A DNA stretch of 64,000 nt from Dicyema japonicum (GCA_011109175.1 RDEW01000026.1:327695-391694); one strand, 5' to 3'. Numbered from the stretch's first letter, positions 10,405 to 22,543 are shown. The notes: generated from the letters alone by a model not told the origin. Program-made: numbers and translations.

Positions 10405-10517
10405 TCTGACCCTTGACAAAGTTATTAAAATTTTTGACAAAGTTATTAAATTTTATGACAAAGTTATTAAATTTTTTGACAAAGTTATTAAATTTTATGA
10501 CAAAATTATTAAATAAA
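10405..10517. repeat. Minisatellite, 21-22-bp unit, about five copies
   Basis: Repeats of ttgacaaagttattaaattt and close variants. In block X' (28875-28955) the same array has about three interrupted units, so copy number has changed since duplication. Confidence 0.85.
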
Positions 10518-10904
10518 TAGGAAAACCCTTTATTATTTTAGTGTGTAGTGCAATAAGAAACTCAACCAACGTGTTTGGCACGTGTCGCAAGCGTAATTAA
10601 TAAATATTAACAAGACTATGGGATATAGGGATTTTTGGTTAGAAATAAGATTTGGTTAATTTATTCAATTTAAGTCATTTATTCAATTTGATTACGTATT
10701 TTGAATAATACATTAATTCTAGTCCTTATTGCTCTTAAATATTAAAGATTGATTTAAAAAACTAGTTACAATAACAGCAAGGTATAATAGAAAGGGTTAA
10801 ATGATGTATCATCATTTTTCAAAGCCAATTAAGTGCTCTAATTAGCTAGATTCTGCACTCTCATAATTAGGACAATTTTTATGACAACTAAAATTTCTAA
10901 AAAT

Positions 10905-13350
10905 TGCACTTATGGCATTATTATTGCTTTAAAACCCAAAGACCACCAAGAAAGAATTAACTCGATATTTAAGTGATCCCAGCATCCAGCATCTCTCGAA
11001 ATCTCTTTGAATGCTCCACTGGTGAACCACCAGCGTTTCTGAAGTGTCCTGAAGTGTTTTCTTTTATTTCTGCAGAGGAATTCTATCAGAATGCACTTTT
11101 TTAATGCCGATCTACATTCCTTTGCCTCTCTGAATTGGCTTCCTAGCTCATCGCACATTTGTAGGAAGCCCTGGTCATATCTCATCGTCGCCCTCTTAAA
11201 AAAGACTGGGGTTGGATGTGGAGTCTGATTGCATATGCCTCATGATCTTACGTCTGAGAGAGTTCATACGCTCCATCCTCGTATAAGGAATATCGATTCT
11301 CCAGCCAGAACAAGCATATTCAACCGNGACGAAAGCTGAAAACTGGAGGTGATCTGGATACGCTCGGAATAACTACCTGTAACCGCGGAGCATGGAGGAA
11401 GTTGGTCAAGAGAATTGTGGAAAAAATAACCTGAAGAAAAATACGGCACAAGCGGAACCTTAATTAAATAAATTACATTTTTGGTTCTTCGAAAGTGCTA
11501 TTAATAATAATTACGTATTTTGAATAATATATTAATTCTATTCCTTATTGCTTTTAAATATTAAACATTGATTTAAAAAACTAGATGGGATGAACTGAGA
11601 CTTAGATGCCGACAAAGATAACAAATTCTTGGATAGCCAGTCACACAACTGGTTGGGTGTGACTGAACCACAGCCACAGATTGAGATTTGTCCCTTCAGC
11701 GAAAACCAGGTCATCCGCGTAAGATAAAAACATAGTGTCCTGATGTTTGATTGTAGGCAAATCCTGTAGAAATTAGTTAAATAATTGATAAGGCAGAGAG
11801 GAGCCTTGTGGGACCACATTAGGGATTAGTCTTGATTTTGAAGTAATTTTTCCAATCCTGCTCTTTCACGTAAGCCATTTAAGAAATTTTGCAGTTATAG
11901 CACGATGCTCGTATGTAAATTTGAGTTAAGATCTTCTTGATATGGAGTGTCCTCGAAACCGAGTCAAAGGCTTTCTGTATATCTATAGACACCAGACCCG
12001 TACGTAAGTGCGTCTTCTTGTTGAAGCCGTCTGTGATGAACTGGGAGACAGATCCCAAATAAGTCGTTGTAGAACGGCCTGATCTGAAGCCATGTTGAAA
12101 ATTAGGAAACTGTAGAACTGGGGAGATAGTAGTACAAGCTTCTCCAACACTTTTGGCAAGGCACAAGTTATGGAGACAGGGCTTTTGGTAAGAGGATGGA
12201 ATGTCTTTGAATTTCCAATCTTGGAGTAATCAATGAGTTCTTCCATTTGTTTAGGAATTTATAGAATGGTTGTATAGTCTTGATGACACAATTTGAGCTG
12301 AGGTCCTAGGTGTTTGAGGTGGATAGCACAGACATCGTCGAGACCACAGGCTCGGGTTGGTCGTAGAAATTTAATAGTCTTTTCCACGTCGTAGGAAGTG
12401 AAGAACATAGTATATGTCGACTGTTGTGGACCACATCGTTTGACATGTAAAGAGAGAGAGGAATCCTTGTGGCTGATCGACACACAGTATTTCATGAGGA
12501 TATTAGCGAGTTTCCGTGCATGTTCCGGGGCAAGGGTAACGGTTTCCACTCCGCCGTCATCTTCCTTTGTGAGGCTGTTGATACTTTTTAGTGTCTTCCA
12601 GAAGATTCCACACGAGTTCTTGTAGCATAGTCGACCAACAAGCTGACTCCACTTGTGTCTGTGTTTATCATGGATTAGTTGGGAAATTCTGCGATTTAGA
12701 AAGCGTATGAACGATATAGAGCCGTCCGATTTTCTTCAAAGCATCCCGTTTCTTGATAAGTTCCAGGATACCCAAAGATAGTTTCGGATTGAATTTTCTG
12801 TAAAAGGATATTGGGATGAACATTCTGTCCGCATTTCTAATAACTGAAGTTAACATAATGGCTGCCTTGTCAACAGGGACATCTTCCACAGCGAGGCCCG
12901 ATAGAAAATTATCCACATACGTGCTGAATCCAAACTAATTTTCCTTCGAATAGTTTTTGAACTTTGTAGAACATAGTGGCAGACTGATAGATCTTTTCAG
13001 TTTCAACACAATTGGGTTATGATCGCTTGTAAAACCATAACGAACATCCCATGAAAGATGTCCAATAAGGGAGGGAGTGCATAATGATAAGTCCTGGGAA
13101 GTTGGAGTATCCCTCTTCGGATTGGGGTCTTCGTATGGGAATCCGGATTATTGAGAATAGTTAATTCGTCGTGTATAGATAGGATGTACTCTCCGCGATT
13201 GATGGCTAAGTGTGTCCGGAGCCAGAGTGGATTTTTGGCATTTAAGTCTCAGCATAGTAGCAGATCCTTTAGTCCACAAAATCTCAATAGGTTGGAAATA
13301 TAGGAAGTATTACATGACCCCTGAGGCGGGATATAGACATTGCACAGTTA
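10905..13350 (-). pseudogene. Non-LTR retrotransposon, endonuclease-RT, minus strand (copy 1)
   Basis: Reading from 13350 downward: an APE-type endonuclease remnant (DLNAK region, frameshifted), MDNFLSGLAVEDVPVDKAAI, KFNPKLSLGILELIKKRDAL, then the reverse transcriptase with FLRPTRACGLDDVCAIHLKH, QHGFRSGRSTTTYLGSV, VSIDIQKAFDSVSR, VPQGSSLPYQLFN and the YADD box near 11720, and finally a C-terminal piece (MRYDQGFLQMCDELGSQFRE) ending near 10910. Many frameshifts and stops are present and a single N lies at 11326. Fragment 11450-11590 repeats 10680-10760, so it is a nested insertion. The 5' end was cut at the X/Y boundary; the X' copy at 29390-31573 keeps it. Confidence 0.75.
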
Positions 13351-13356
13351 TAAACA

Positions 13357-14089
13357 TCTCGTTTATACACAGATTGGTTATAGTACTGGATTAGAGTTGT
13401 ACCCCTTCAAGGTTTTGTAGATTTTGTAGCTTAAAGATTGAATGGTACAACCAAGTTGTAGATAATTATTACAAACTGCCTTATGAAGACAATACCCTAG
13501 CCTTCTGCCTTCTTACGGCACCAAAATTTTATGAAAACACACTAAAACCCTATTTTTACCAATCTTACAAAGAAAACTGTCAAAATTCACCCGATATTGT
13601 CGACAATTCCGTCAAATCATTAGTTTCAAAAATCACTGGGGTAATTAAAATTATATTTTAGCATAATTTTGTGTTGATTAATGAATCAGAATTTAATCAT
13701 TCACGACGTCCAAGGGTTGTTGTGCAAACTGCAGCTCATGTTTCAGGCTGTTCTTTCCCTCACAAATCAACGAAAGTAAATATGATCCTTAATATAAGAA
13801 GCCCATTGGTGTCTCAGTACATCCTAAATATGGACTTTTTATGGGTTTGAGGGGAGTTTTGATATTCCCCGACGTACTGGTCACTGATTTTGTTTACAAG
13901 GAGCCTGTTAAAGTAATCACTGATTCAACGAAAGAGGAGAAGCTGATTTTCGAATTTAACTTCAACTCTAAGACTAATGAGTTTAGGAATATTCAAGAGT
14001 TCCAAGAAACGTACTCTAATGAACAACTCCAATATTTTTCACTTCCCACTTCTCAACGACCACAGTTTTTATTAAATCTATTGAAATGA
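13357..14089 (+). CDS. MMACHC: MMACHC (cblC) cobalamin-processing protein, copy 1, lacking the first exon
   Basis: MMACHC removes the upper ligand from vitamin B12 in the cytosol and passes cobalamin to the methionine synthase and methylmalonyl-CoA mutase pathways. Splicing three introns (13412-13436, 13641-13661, 13776-13798; 25, 21 and 23 nt) gives an uninterrupted frame from TQIGYSTGLELYPFK through IEWYNQVVDNYYKLPYEDNT, LAFCLLTAPKFYENTLKPYF, FNHSRRPRVVVQTAAHVSG, GVSVHPKYG and LRGVLIFPDV to FLLNLLK and stop. The order matches the family: YPF+..WYN, TLA..VL+.P.MF...LKP, RRP+...QTAAHV.G, GV.+HP+.G and +RGV...P. The start codon and the first 20 or so residues are missing, because the duplicated block begins mid-exon at 13357. 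They are present in copy 2 at 19474. Otherwise undamaged, but without its first exon it is probably not expressed as full protein. Confidence 0.85.
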
Positions 14090-15070
14090 TTCAATAATGT
14101 CGATTATCGTTAAACTAACAAATTTAATGTAAAATCTGTTAAGAGTTCAGTTTTGCCTTCTAAATAGCTAATTCACATGTAATTAACCTACAAAATCAAG
14201 TGCGGACAAAGCATATATTGCTTTTATTGGGCTAGTTTGCTGTTTAGCTGAAATGATGCAGTGAACAAAATTTGAATTATAAGTATGAAGGGAAATCATA
14301 TTTGTAATAAACAATGGAATGTTACTACCTCATTATATATGATGCGTTTCCATAAATCTCTCAGAGGAGATCCCAGGCCTGTAAAAATCTTATTGAAAAC
14401 GATCAATATGATTGACACTTAAGTCCAAAATAGTATGTATTTTGAAATATATTGAGCAAAACCCAAAAGAGAGCAGCTTAGTTACCATACTAGGGAAGTT
14501 TCTTAGATATCATCGGTAGAGGAGGAGATTCAAGTAAAGCGTTTTGACATAGCGAACAAATCGCACGACTGGCGATAAGCCCTGAAAGGCCTTAAATCTC
14601 TTGACTATTAGGTTTCTCATAGGAATGATATAGCTAATGTGGATAAAGAATGAATGAAAAATGCTCCTCATTACCCATATGTGTGTTAGTCAGAGGAACG
14701 TTGAAATCTGTCTGGTCAAATTCTTAAAAGGGACTCAAGCATGCCATTTGATATAAATTTAGAAACTTTAAACATGACGTAGTCCATAGTCCTTTCTAAA
14801 ACCATGATGAAATATGAGTTCCGAGAATGAAGTGGGAATGCGTTCAATTTAAAAAAATTCTCGATTGGACACTCAAAATAGATGTTTATTTAAATTATTC
14901 CAAAGACCATGGGTAACTAAATTAACTAACTCCTCGATCCTGATTCGTTCCAGCGTTCCAGAACTTGTCTACAGGTAACAACATTGTCCCTCGGAAAAAA
15001 AATCGTTGGCTTCTCTTGATTCTGGACAGACATTGGGGTATAATCTGTGCCTTATCACGAGTGTTAGAAT
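14090..15070. other. MMACHC 3' flank, no gene seen
   Basis: Non-coding, AT-rich, present in three copies (also 20247-21200 and, from its second half, 23890-24380). No RNA gene or ORF of note was recognised. Confidence 0.5.
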
Positions 15071-15074
15071 AACT

Positions 15075-16083
15075 GGCCCTGAATACACCAAACCCGCGCG
15101 AGAGAACCGTGCTGGTCTCAGTAGATGTTGAGAAGGCTTATTACTCAGTATCCCGGAAGATTCTTATGACATCGATCGACTCTAAATTCAACTCATGGTT
15201 GGCTAATTTCATCAACAGTCGAATGGGCCAAGTGATGGCAGACAACCAAAAATGAAAACCACGTTAACTTCCAATTGGAGTTCCACAAAAATCACCGTTG
15301 TCACCAATGCTATTATACATGTTTCTCTGTGACCGCTTATCCCCAACCACAAAAAAATCAATTCTTTTATTTGGATGATACCGTGATTTCAGTGAAACAT
15401 CGAAGAGTCGAGGAAGATTAAAAGTGATTTAGAGAATCAGTGCTAGATCTATTAAACCTGATGGATCTTATGTTCTTGAAGAACCGTCTAAATATATCAC
15501 CAGGAAAATCATATGTAATGGCGTTTACCTTATCTCGAAAAGAAATACGGACAGCGCCAAAAAATTATATGATTAACCGATCCCCATTAAGAAGACCCTT
15601 TCAATCTTTGGAGTCATCCTGGATCCTCTCCTCACATTCACTCATCAAGTGTACCTGGTAACCGCGAGGATCCAAAAAATTGGAACTCTCAAGGCTTTTA
15701 CGCACTCCAAATATTTTCCCGCACATTGTAAGAGCTTCTATGCAAACAGATTTTTCCCAATTTACGTGTTTTGGCGACTTCTATTGCTGATTGGTAGAAG
15801 CGATGGATTCGGAGCCACAGAAATTGATGAAACCGAACAGTTCATTTCCCCTGATGATTTACAAAGAAATACCCTCAATTAGAATAACTGTGATCTCGAC
15901 ATTTGCTCAAGAGATGATGGGGACTCCATGTTTAAGAATTTCACGATTCAATATACAGCTGGATTAGTGCCCCTGCGAAGGACTCGGGTATGCGGACCGC
16001 GTCCATATCGAATATGCTCAGGAACGAAGTCGGAACACCGAGAAAAGATCCGGAGACTGTTGAGGGAGGATGGGATCACCTGA
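15075..16083 (+). pseudogene. LINE RT and C-terminal fragment in block Y (copy 1)
   Basis: Forward frames give LVSVDVEKAYYSVSRKILM, then WLANFINSRMGQVMADNQK, then GVPQKSPLSPMLL, then LNLMDLMFLKNRLNISPGKS, and the end of the protein with RIRRLLREDGIT-type tail and TGA at 16081-16083. The motifs are RT box A (DVEKA), box B (GVPQ.SPLSP) and the post-RT region. YADD has become a decayed form (YLDD-like region at 15377). The element is 5'-truncated and frameshifted. Its 3' tail lies about 300 bp before the adhesion GPCR start. Confidence 0.65.
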
Positions 16084-16388
16084 ATTTTGTTTATTTTTGA
16101 ATATGACGGTTGTTTTTTAGTTCAATAATAATAAATAGAGCAAATTTATCTAAAATTATAAATATCCAATTTTAGCAAAATCCGGTAAAATTTGTGACTA
16201 ATTTTCAGGATACTGAATAAACTGAATCCTACTCAAGACATGAATCTACTGCGGTTTCTGACGGGGATTCAAAAGAGTGGTAGTTTATGATTTTACTTGA
16301 TATTTTCGTACTCAGATTTGAACTTAATATTTCCGTACACAGATTTTTAACCTAATTTTAATTATTAAAATGCCTTTGGCGATAATTA

Positions 16389-18502
16389 ATGAAATGCTGC
16401 TTCTCTGCAGAAACAATTCTTTTTGTTCTAAATCAAGTAAAAATTTTAATAAATTCATTATATAAGGGTTTTAACAACACTAATGAAGATTATGTTTTAA
16501 CAATTATTCAACAAACAACTGAAAAATCAAATTATCCAATGAAAATAGAATTACTAGAAAATCTAACAAAGGGAATAAACAAAACTGATTTCAAGAATAA
16601 ATTTTCTGCTATGATTGGTTTAATTTTGAAATTATATCAAGAAACTATACGAGGAGTTACACCAACACCTTCACCAACAACTAAAATAACGCCTACAACA
16701 ACGCCTACATCAACACCTACACCAACAACTACACCAACATCAACACCTACACCACAACTACACCAACATCAACACCAACAACTACACCAACATTACACCA
16801 ACACTTTCACCAACATCTACACCAACAACTCCACCAACATCAACACCAACAACTACACCAACACCTTTACCAACAACTACACCAAAAAGTGAATTAAATG
16901 AGGACTATATTGAGGTTAGTATTTTAATAATCTTAAGATTATTAGACAACTCAATAATGAGTTATTATCTTCAAAAATTAATAAGAAATTATCAATTATC
17001 GAAGAGATGAAACCAACAAAAACATTCAAAGAAACTCTCGGGGATATTACTTGGATCGATCAAATGGATTTAAAATCAGGATCCACTATTTCCACCGATT
17101 CAATTGCAGTTAATATACATCATAATGAAACAAAGGGAAACGGTATGTCAGGATAAATTATCTTTAGCTCGTATTTTAGTTATCAAAAAAATGAAACAAT
17201 AATCGATGGTAAAGAAACCAAACAAATCGATAGAGTGGTGTCAATAATTTTTAATAATGAAAATAATAACACCGAGAGTAAAATCACTAAAGTGACTATT
17301 TTTTTCCAAGATATTATTCAGAAAATGCGGTATAACTATGTATGTGTTTATTGGAATAACGGATTATGGGATAATGAAACTATGAAAACGGAAATTAATT
17401 CAAATGACAGTGTAACATGCACTACTGAACATCTTACAAGCTTTTCAGTCTTATTCGTAATCTTCCATATAAATTTAGAATTCCAGAAAAGGTCAATTAA
17501 ATTCTAAAAAGACAGCAACCTCATATATCACCATTATTGGATTATCTATATCAGAAATTTCAATCATTATATCATTTATTATTTTCTTTAGTCAATTCAA
17601 GTTTATATTTACTTAGTTTAGACTTTTAATTAAATCTCAGATTCAGTTGACATTGATTAACCTTGAAATATCAATTTTCATAACAAATACTGTTTTTATA
17701 TTCGGAATTTTCTCAGGATTTGAAAAATCTTTTATTCAATGTGTCACTGTTGGAGCACTATTACATTATGGGCTACTAACTCAGTTTTTCTGGATGCTTT
17801 CCCAGACTATAATTCATTATATAAAATTCATCAAAGTTATTGGCATGAACATTAATAATCTGATTTTAAAGATTCTTACAATTAACTGGGGTTAATCTTT
17901 ATCATAATTTGCAGGAATACCTCTGTTAGTAGTCATTATCATATGTGCAGTCTCAAGAAATGCGTATTATTCAGATAACAAGTAAAATTTGATTCAATAT
18001 TAAAGATGTATGTTGCATGGAACTGCGTTCTACTTGGGCCTGTTAGTTCCATGTGCAGTTATTTTTTTAATTATCACAATTTTATACTTTTACATTTTCT
18101 ACAAATTCATTTATTACAAAATAAAACTCAAATCATTCCAATTAAAAAAATCAACAAATTCAATATTAATTTTCTTATTCTTTCTATCGGGTTTATATTT
18201 TTTTATTTTTTGCAGGAATTAACTGGTTCTTGGCCTTTTTCCTTGAATTTGATAAATTTAAAATAATCGAATACGTCTTCTGTATTTTAGTGTGTCCACA
18301 GGGCTTAATTATTCTAATATTGAATATTTACAATAAGCGAAAATGTCAAGCAGATTCCCACTCCACTATGGTAAGAATTACACCAGCAAAAGGATCAACA
18401 ACTGCACTGTCAAGTTCCCCAATGACTACACCAATGACCACACTCACGTTTAGAAAATTAGTTATTGTAGGACGCCTTTATAGATATTTTAACAATAATT
18501 GA
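16389..18502 (+). CDS. Adhesion G-protein-coupled receptor (GAIN/GPS + 7TM), two apparent frameshifts
   Basis: Adhesion GPCRs are plasma-membrane receptors that self-cleave at the GPS and are activated by a tethered agonist. After splicing seven introns (16915-16937, 17143-17167, 17457-17478, 17601-17621, 17891-17914, 17982-18005, 18191-18215; 21-25 nt) the order is: helical N-terminal segment, Thr/Pro-rich stalk (16655-16890), GAIN-like beta region, GPS with CVYWNNGLWDNE and CTTEHLTSFSVLF (the HL/T cleavage site is intact), then seven hydrophobic segments. TM3 has LLHYGLLTQFFWMLS, TM4 NWGIPLLVVIIICAV, the ECL2 Cys is present (KCMLHG), TM6 FFLSGINWFLAFFLE, TM7 CPQGLIILILN. No signal peptide is visible at the first Met, so an upstream exon is likely. 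Two one- or two-base slips (in the stalk repeat and near 17195) break the frame. Copy 2 does not share the 17195 slip, so either an assembly error or recent decay. Confidence 0.85.
16655..16890 (+). repeat. Thr/Pro-coding minisatellite in the GPCR stalk
   Basis: Degenerate 6- and 12-bp units (acaccaacatcaacaccaac) encode a mucin-like Thr/Ser/Pro stalk that would be O-glycosylated. In copy 2 (22813-23040) the repeat has a different unit order and its own frame slip. The reading frame drifts from TPT to LHQH and YTN, showing indels inside the array. Confidence 0.85.
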
Positions 18503-18599
18503 CTTTTACTATCATTGTATTAACCTGCTTTAAAACGTGTTAACCTATGTGAAGTTATGCATGTACATTTCAGCTGGAAAGAATGAAATGAGGTATCCC

Positions 18600-18870
18600 C
18601 GGATTCCCTCTCCAATTGAAGCCAGTCGGATTCGTTCCAGCCAACCAAAGACCAGACTGAAAAACTCTCTTCCAATGGGAAAAAGGTAGATACTTTGACT
18701 GGGACGCCACCTTTGTGGATAGCCTCTCTCTCTCCAACCTTGTTGTGACAGAAACTAACCCAGACTTTGTTTTGGAGAAGGCTGAGACCCTAAAGATAAA
18801 GAAATACGTATGCCTGGTGGACAGTTCATTTTTGAACCAGTCGCCGTGGATACGTCAGGAATCATAGGAA
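18600..18870 (+). pseudogene. LINE REL-type endonuclease domain fragment
   Basis: Forward frame: LKPVGFVPANQRPD, one stop, KTLFQWEKGRYFDWDATFVD, SLSLSNLVV, then ETLKIKKYVCLVDS. The RPD...W..GR..DWDATFVD pattern and the K-KY helix match the copies at 2340-2640 and 5560-5958. It lies 100 bp beyond the GPCR stop codon. Confidence 0.65.
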
Positions 18871-18879
18871 GCAGGTCAC

Positions 18880-19185
18880 TGATTCTGCTAAACAGAATCG
18901 GATCGAGAAGAAAAATGATAAGAGAGAAAGAGTTGGCTCATTGAGATCAATTCCTTGAAAATCGTCGGGGGAAATGCTATTAAATTAGAGCACCCAGTAG
19001 TCGTTAGTTAGTTTTTTGAATTAAAACTTTTTTATTAGAAAACAAAGATGAAGGTGCAGTAGTGTCTGCACTTTACAAAACCACAAATGTCAAGAAAATT
19101 TGTCCATAAGCACTTATAAAATAATCAATGATATTGTAAAATTAGCATAATCATATAATTAGAATAAATTAATTATTTAAAATTA
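18880..19185. other. Non-coding spacer
   Basis: No gene. AT-rich, decayed sequence between the LINE fragment and a tRNA-like motif. Confidence 0.35.
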
Positions 19186-19214
19186 TCATTATGGGATATC
19201 TGGTCGACATTAAT

Positions 19215-19295
19215 TGCCACCTGGCCTTTTTGGCTGAACATAACGTCGGATCCGACAGTCGTGGGTTCAAATCCGACAGATGGACGACTAGTATT
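19215..19295 (+). repeat. tRNA-like SINE head (tentative)
   Basis: Contains ttggctgaacataacg, which resembles a Pol III A box, followed by gtgggttcaaatccgac, a good B box. The stem between them is an almost perfect palindrome (gtcggatccgac), so this is not a functional tRNA. A related stretch, gtcagatgacatcggatctg, is at 47096-47135. Confidence 0.35.
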
Positions 19296-19473
19296 TGACA
19301 TAATATATCCAATTTAGAACATAAAATCACATAGCATTAAATTAGCGAATTTATCGATGATATTTGGCATATAATTCGTCATTACGTAAAACCACAGTGC
19401 TTCCCCCATTTGTAGTTTATGAGATTGTAGAAAACTTAATTTCCAGCAAATTGGATAACTAAAATACCTGGTG

Positions 19474-20246
19474 ATGAATTCCAATGAAATAGACATAATT
19501 GATGTAATTTTGAAGGACATTTATACACAGATTGGTTATAGTACTGGATTAGAGTTGTACCCCTTCAAGGTTTTGTAGATTTGTAACTTAAAGATTGAAT
19601 GGTACAACCAAGTTGTAGATAATTATTACAAACTGCCTTATGAAGACAATACCCTAGCCTTCTGCCTTCTTACGGCACCAAAATTTTATGAAAACACACT
19701 AAAACCCTATTTTTACCAATCTTACAAAGAAAAACTGTCAAAATTCACCCGATATTGTCGACAATTCCGTCAAATCATTAGTTTCCAAAATCACTGGGGT
19801 AATCAAAATTATATTTTAGCATAATTTTGTGTTGATTAATGAATCAGAATTTGATCATTCACGACTTCCAAGGGTTGTTGTGCAAACTGCAGCTCATGTT
19901 TCAGGCTGTGCTTTCCTTCACAAATCAACGAAAGTAATTATGATCCTTAATATAAGAAGTTCATTGGTGTCTCAGTACATCCTAAATATGGACTTTTTAT
20001 GAGTTTGAGGGGAGTTTTGATATTCCCGACGTGCTGGTCCCTGATTTTGTTTACAAGGAGCCTGTTAAAGTAATCACTGATTCAACGAAAGAGGAGAAGC
20101 TGATTTTCGAATTTAACTTCAACTCTAAGACTAATGAGTTTAGGAATATTCAAGAGTTCCAAGAAACGTACTCTAATGAACAACTCCAATATTTTTCACT
20201 TCCCACTTTTCAACGACCACAGTTTTTATTAAATCTATTGAAATGA
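19474..20246 (+). pseudogene. MMACHC: MMACHC copy 2: complete start, two frameshifts
   Basis: The ATG at 19474 opens MNSNEIDIIDVILKDIYTQI and runs into GYSTGLELYPFK, giving the N-terminal helix and YPF motif that copy 1 lacks. The introns are in the same places. Relative to copy 1 there is one extra A in the run near 19732 (after QSYKE) and one missing C near 20026 (in the LIFPDV stretch), each a homopolymer change. Between these the frame is lost, and it is regained in the C-terminal 70 codons. As written it is a pseudogene, but if either change is a sequencing error this could be the expressed copy. Confidence 0.8.
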
Positions 20247-21230
20247 TTCAATAATGTCGATAATCGTTAAACTAACAAATTTAATGTAAAATCTGTTAAG
20301 AGTTCAGTTTTGTCTTCTAAATAGCTAATTCACATATAATTAACCTACAAAATCAAGTGCGGACAGAGCATATATTGCTTTTATTGGGCTAGTTTGCTGT
20401 TTAGCTGAAATGATGCAGTGAACAAAAAGTTGAATTATAATTATGAAGGGAAATCATAATTTGTAATAACAAAATGGAATGTTACTTTAACCTCATTAAA
20501 AAATATGATGCGCTTCCATAAATCTCTCAGAGGAGATCCCAGGCCTGTAAAAATCTTATTGAAAACGATCAATATGATTGACACTTAAGTCAAAAATTGT
20601 ATTTTGAAATATATTGAGCAAAACCCAAAAGATAGCAGCTTAGTTTCCACATACTAGGGAAGTTTATAGGATATCATCGGTGGAGGGAGATTAAAGTAAA
20701 GCGTTTTGACTAGCAAATAAATCGCACGACTGGCGATAAGCCCTGAAAGGCCTTAAATCTCTTGACTATTAGGTTTCTCATAGGAATGATATAGCTAATG
20801 TGGATAAAGAATGAATGAAAAATGCTCCTCATTACCCATACGTGTGTTAGTCAGAGGAACGTTGAAATCTGTCTGGTCAAATTCTTAAAAGGGACTCAAG
20901 CATGCCATTTGATATAAATTTAGAACTTTAAACATGACGTAGTCCATAGTCCTTTTCTAAAACCATGATGAAATATGAGTTCCGAGAATGAAGTGGGAAT
21001 GCGTTCAATATAAAAAAATTCTCGATTGGACACTCAAAATAGATGTTTATTTAAATTATTCCAAAGACCATGGGTAACTAATTAACTTACTCTCGATCCT
21101 GATTCGTTCCAGCGTTCCAGAACTTGTCTACAGGTAACAACATTGTCCCTCGGAAAAAAAATCGTTGGCTTCTCTTGATTCTGGACAGACATTGGGTATA
21201 ATCTGTGCCTTATCACGAGTGTTAGAATAA
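20247..21230. other. MMACHC 3' flank, second copy, no gene seen
   Basis: Same non-coding flank as 14090-15070, with scattered one-base differences. Confidence 0.5.
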
Positions 21231-21234
21231 CTGG

Positions 21235-22240
21235 CTGAATACACCAAACCCGCGCGAGAGAACCGTGCTGGTCTCAGTAGATGTTGAGAAGGATTATTAC
21301 TCAGTATCCCGGAAGATTCTTATGACATCGATCGACTCTAAATTCAACTCATGTTGGCTAATTTCATCACAGTCGAATGGGCCAAGTGATGGCAGACAAC
21401 CAAAAATGAAAACCACGTTAACTTCCAATTGGAGTTCCACAAAAATTACTGTTGTCACCAATGCTATTCAACATGTTTCTCTGTGACCTCTTATCCCCAA
21501 CCACAAAAAACTCAATTCTTTTATTTGGATGATAGCGTGATTTCAGTAAAACATCGAAGAGTCGAGGAAGATTAAAAGTGATTCAGAGAATCAGTGCAAG
21601 ATCTATTAAACCTGATGGATCTTATGTTCTTGAAGAACCGTCTAAATATATCACCAGGAAAATCATATGTAATGGCGTTTACCTTATCTCGAAAAGAAAT
21701 ACGGACAGCGCCAAAAAATTGTATGATAAACCGATCCTCATTAAGAAGACTCTTTCAATCTTTGGAGTCATCCTGGATCCTCTCCTCACATTCACTCATC
21801 AAGTGTACCTGAAACCGCGAGGATCCATAAAATTGGAATTCTCAAGGCTTTTACGCACTCCCAAATATCTTCCCGCACATTGTAAGAGCTTCTATGCAAA
21901 CAGTTTTTTCCCAATTTACGTGTTTTGGCGGCTTCTATTGCTGATTGGTAGAAGCGATGGATTCGGAGCCACAGAAATTGATGAAACCGAACAGTTCATT
22001 TCCCCTGATGATTTACAAGGAAATACGCTCAATTAGAATAACTGTGATCTCGACATTTGTTCAAGAGATGATGGGGGCTCCATGTTTAAGAATTTCACGA
22101 TTCGATATACAGCTTGGATTAGTGCCCCTGCGAAGGACTCGGGTATGCGGACCCCGTCCATATCGTAAATGCGCAGGAACGCAGTCGGAACAACGAGAAA
22201 AGATGCGGAGACTGTTGAGGGAGGCTGGGATCACCTGAAT
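21235..22240 (+). pseudogene. LINE RT and C-terminal fragment in block Y' (copy 2)
   Basis: Same element as 15075-16083. Readable parts: LVSVDVEKDYYSVSRKILM, LNLMDLMFLKNRLNISPGKS, IFGVILDPLLTFTHQVY, and the end EKMRRLLREAGIT with stop at 22236-22238. The C-terminal tail is the cleanest copy of the R..LL..AGIT ending shared by many elements in this window. Confidence 0.65.
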
Positions 22241-22543
22241 TTTGTTTATTTTGGATAATGACGGTGGTTTTTTGGTTCAATTATAATAAAGAGAGCAAAT
22301 TTATTTAAAATTATTAAAATCCAATTTTAGCCAAATCCGGTAAAATTCGTGTCTATTTTCCAGGCTACTGAATAAACTGAATCATACTCAAGGCATGAAT
22401 CTACTGCGGTCTCTGACGGGGATTAAAAAGAGTGGTAGTTTATGATTTTACTTGATATTTTTGTACACAGATTTGAACTTGATATTTCCGTACACAGATT
22501 TTTAACCTATTTTCAATTATTAAAATGCCTTTGGCGATAATTA

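Larger units (their letters stand above)
5978..13356. repeat. Segmental duplication block X (copy 1)
   Basis: Nearly the whole block matches about 24596-31200 in the same order and orientation: LINE fragment, minus-strand LINE tail, hAT-like TIR motif, REL-type LINE, degenerate tandem block, IS630-like fragment, minisatellite, minus-strand LINE. Differences are mostly one-base indels plus a few larger ones: an extra tandem copy at 7122-7262, and an extra segment around 11326-11880 that is missing in the other copy. Copy 1 ends abruptly at 13356, where the partial MMACHC begins. Confidence 0.85.
13357..17219. repeat. Segmental duplication block Y (copy 1)
   Basis: Matches 19521-23370 in order and orientation: MMACHC, about 1 kb of non-coding 3' flank, LINE fragment, and the 5' half of the adhesion GPCR. 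Differences are mainly single-base indels in homopolymers and a different length of the Thr/Pro repeat. Confidence 0.85.

Noticed and set aside
19215-19295. Functional tRNA gene
   Set aside because: A- and B-box-like sequences are present but the anticodon arm is a palindrome without a proper loop and no acceptor stem pairs. Kept only as a tentative SINE head.
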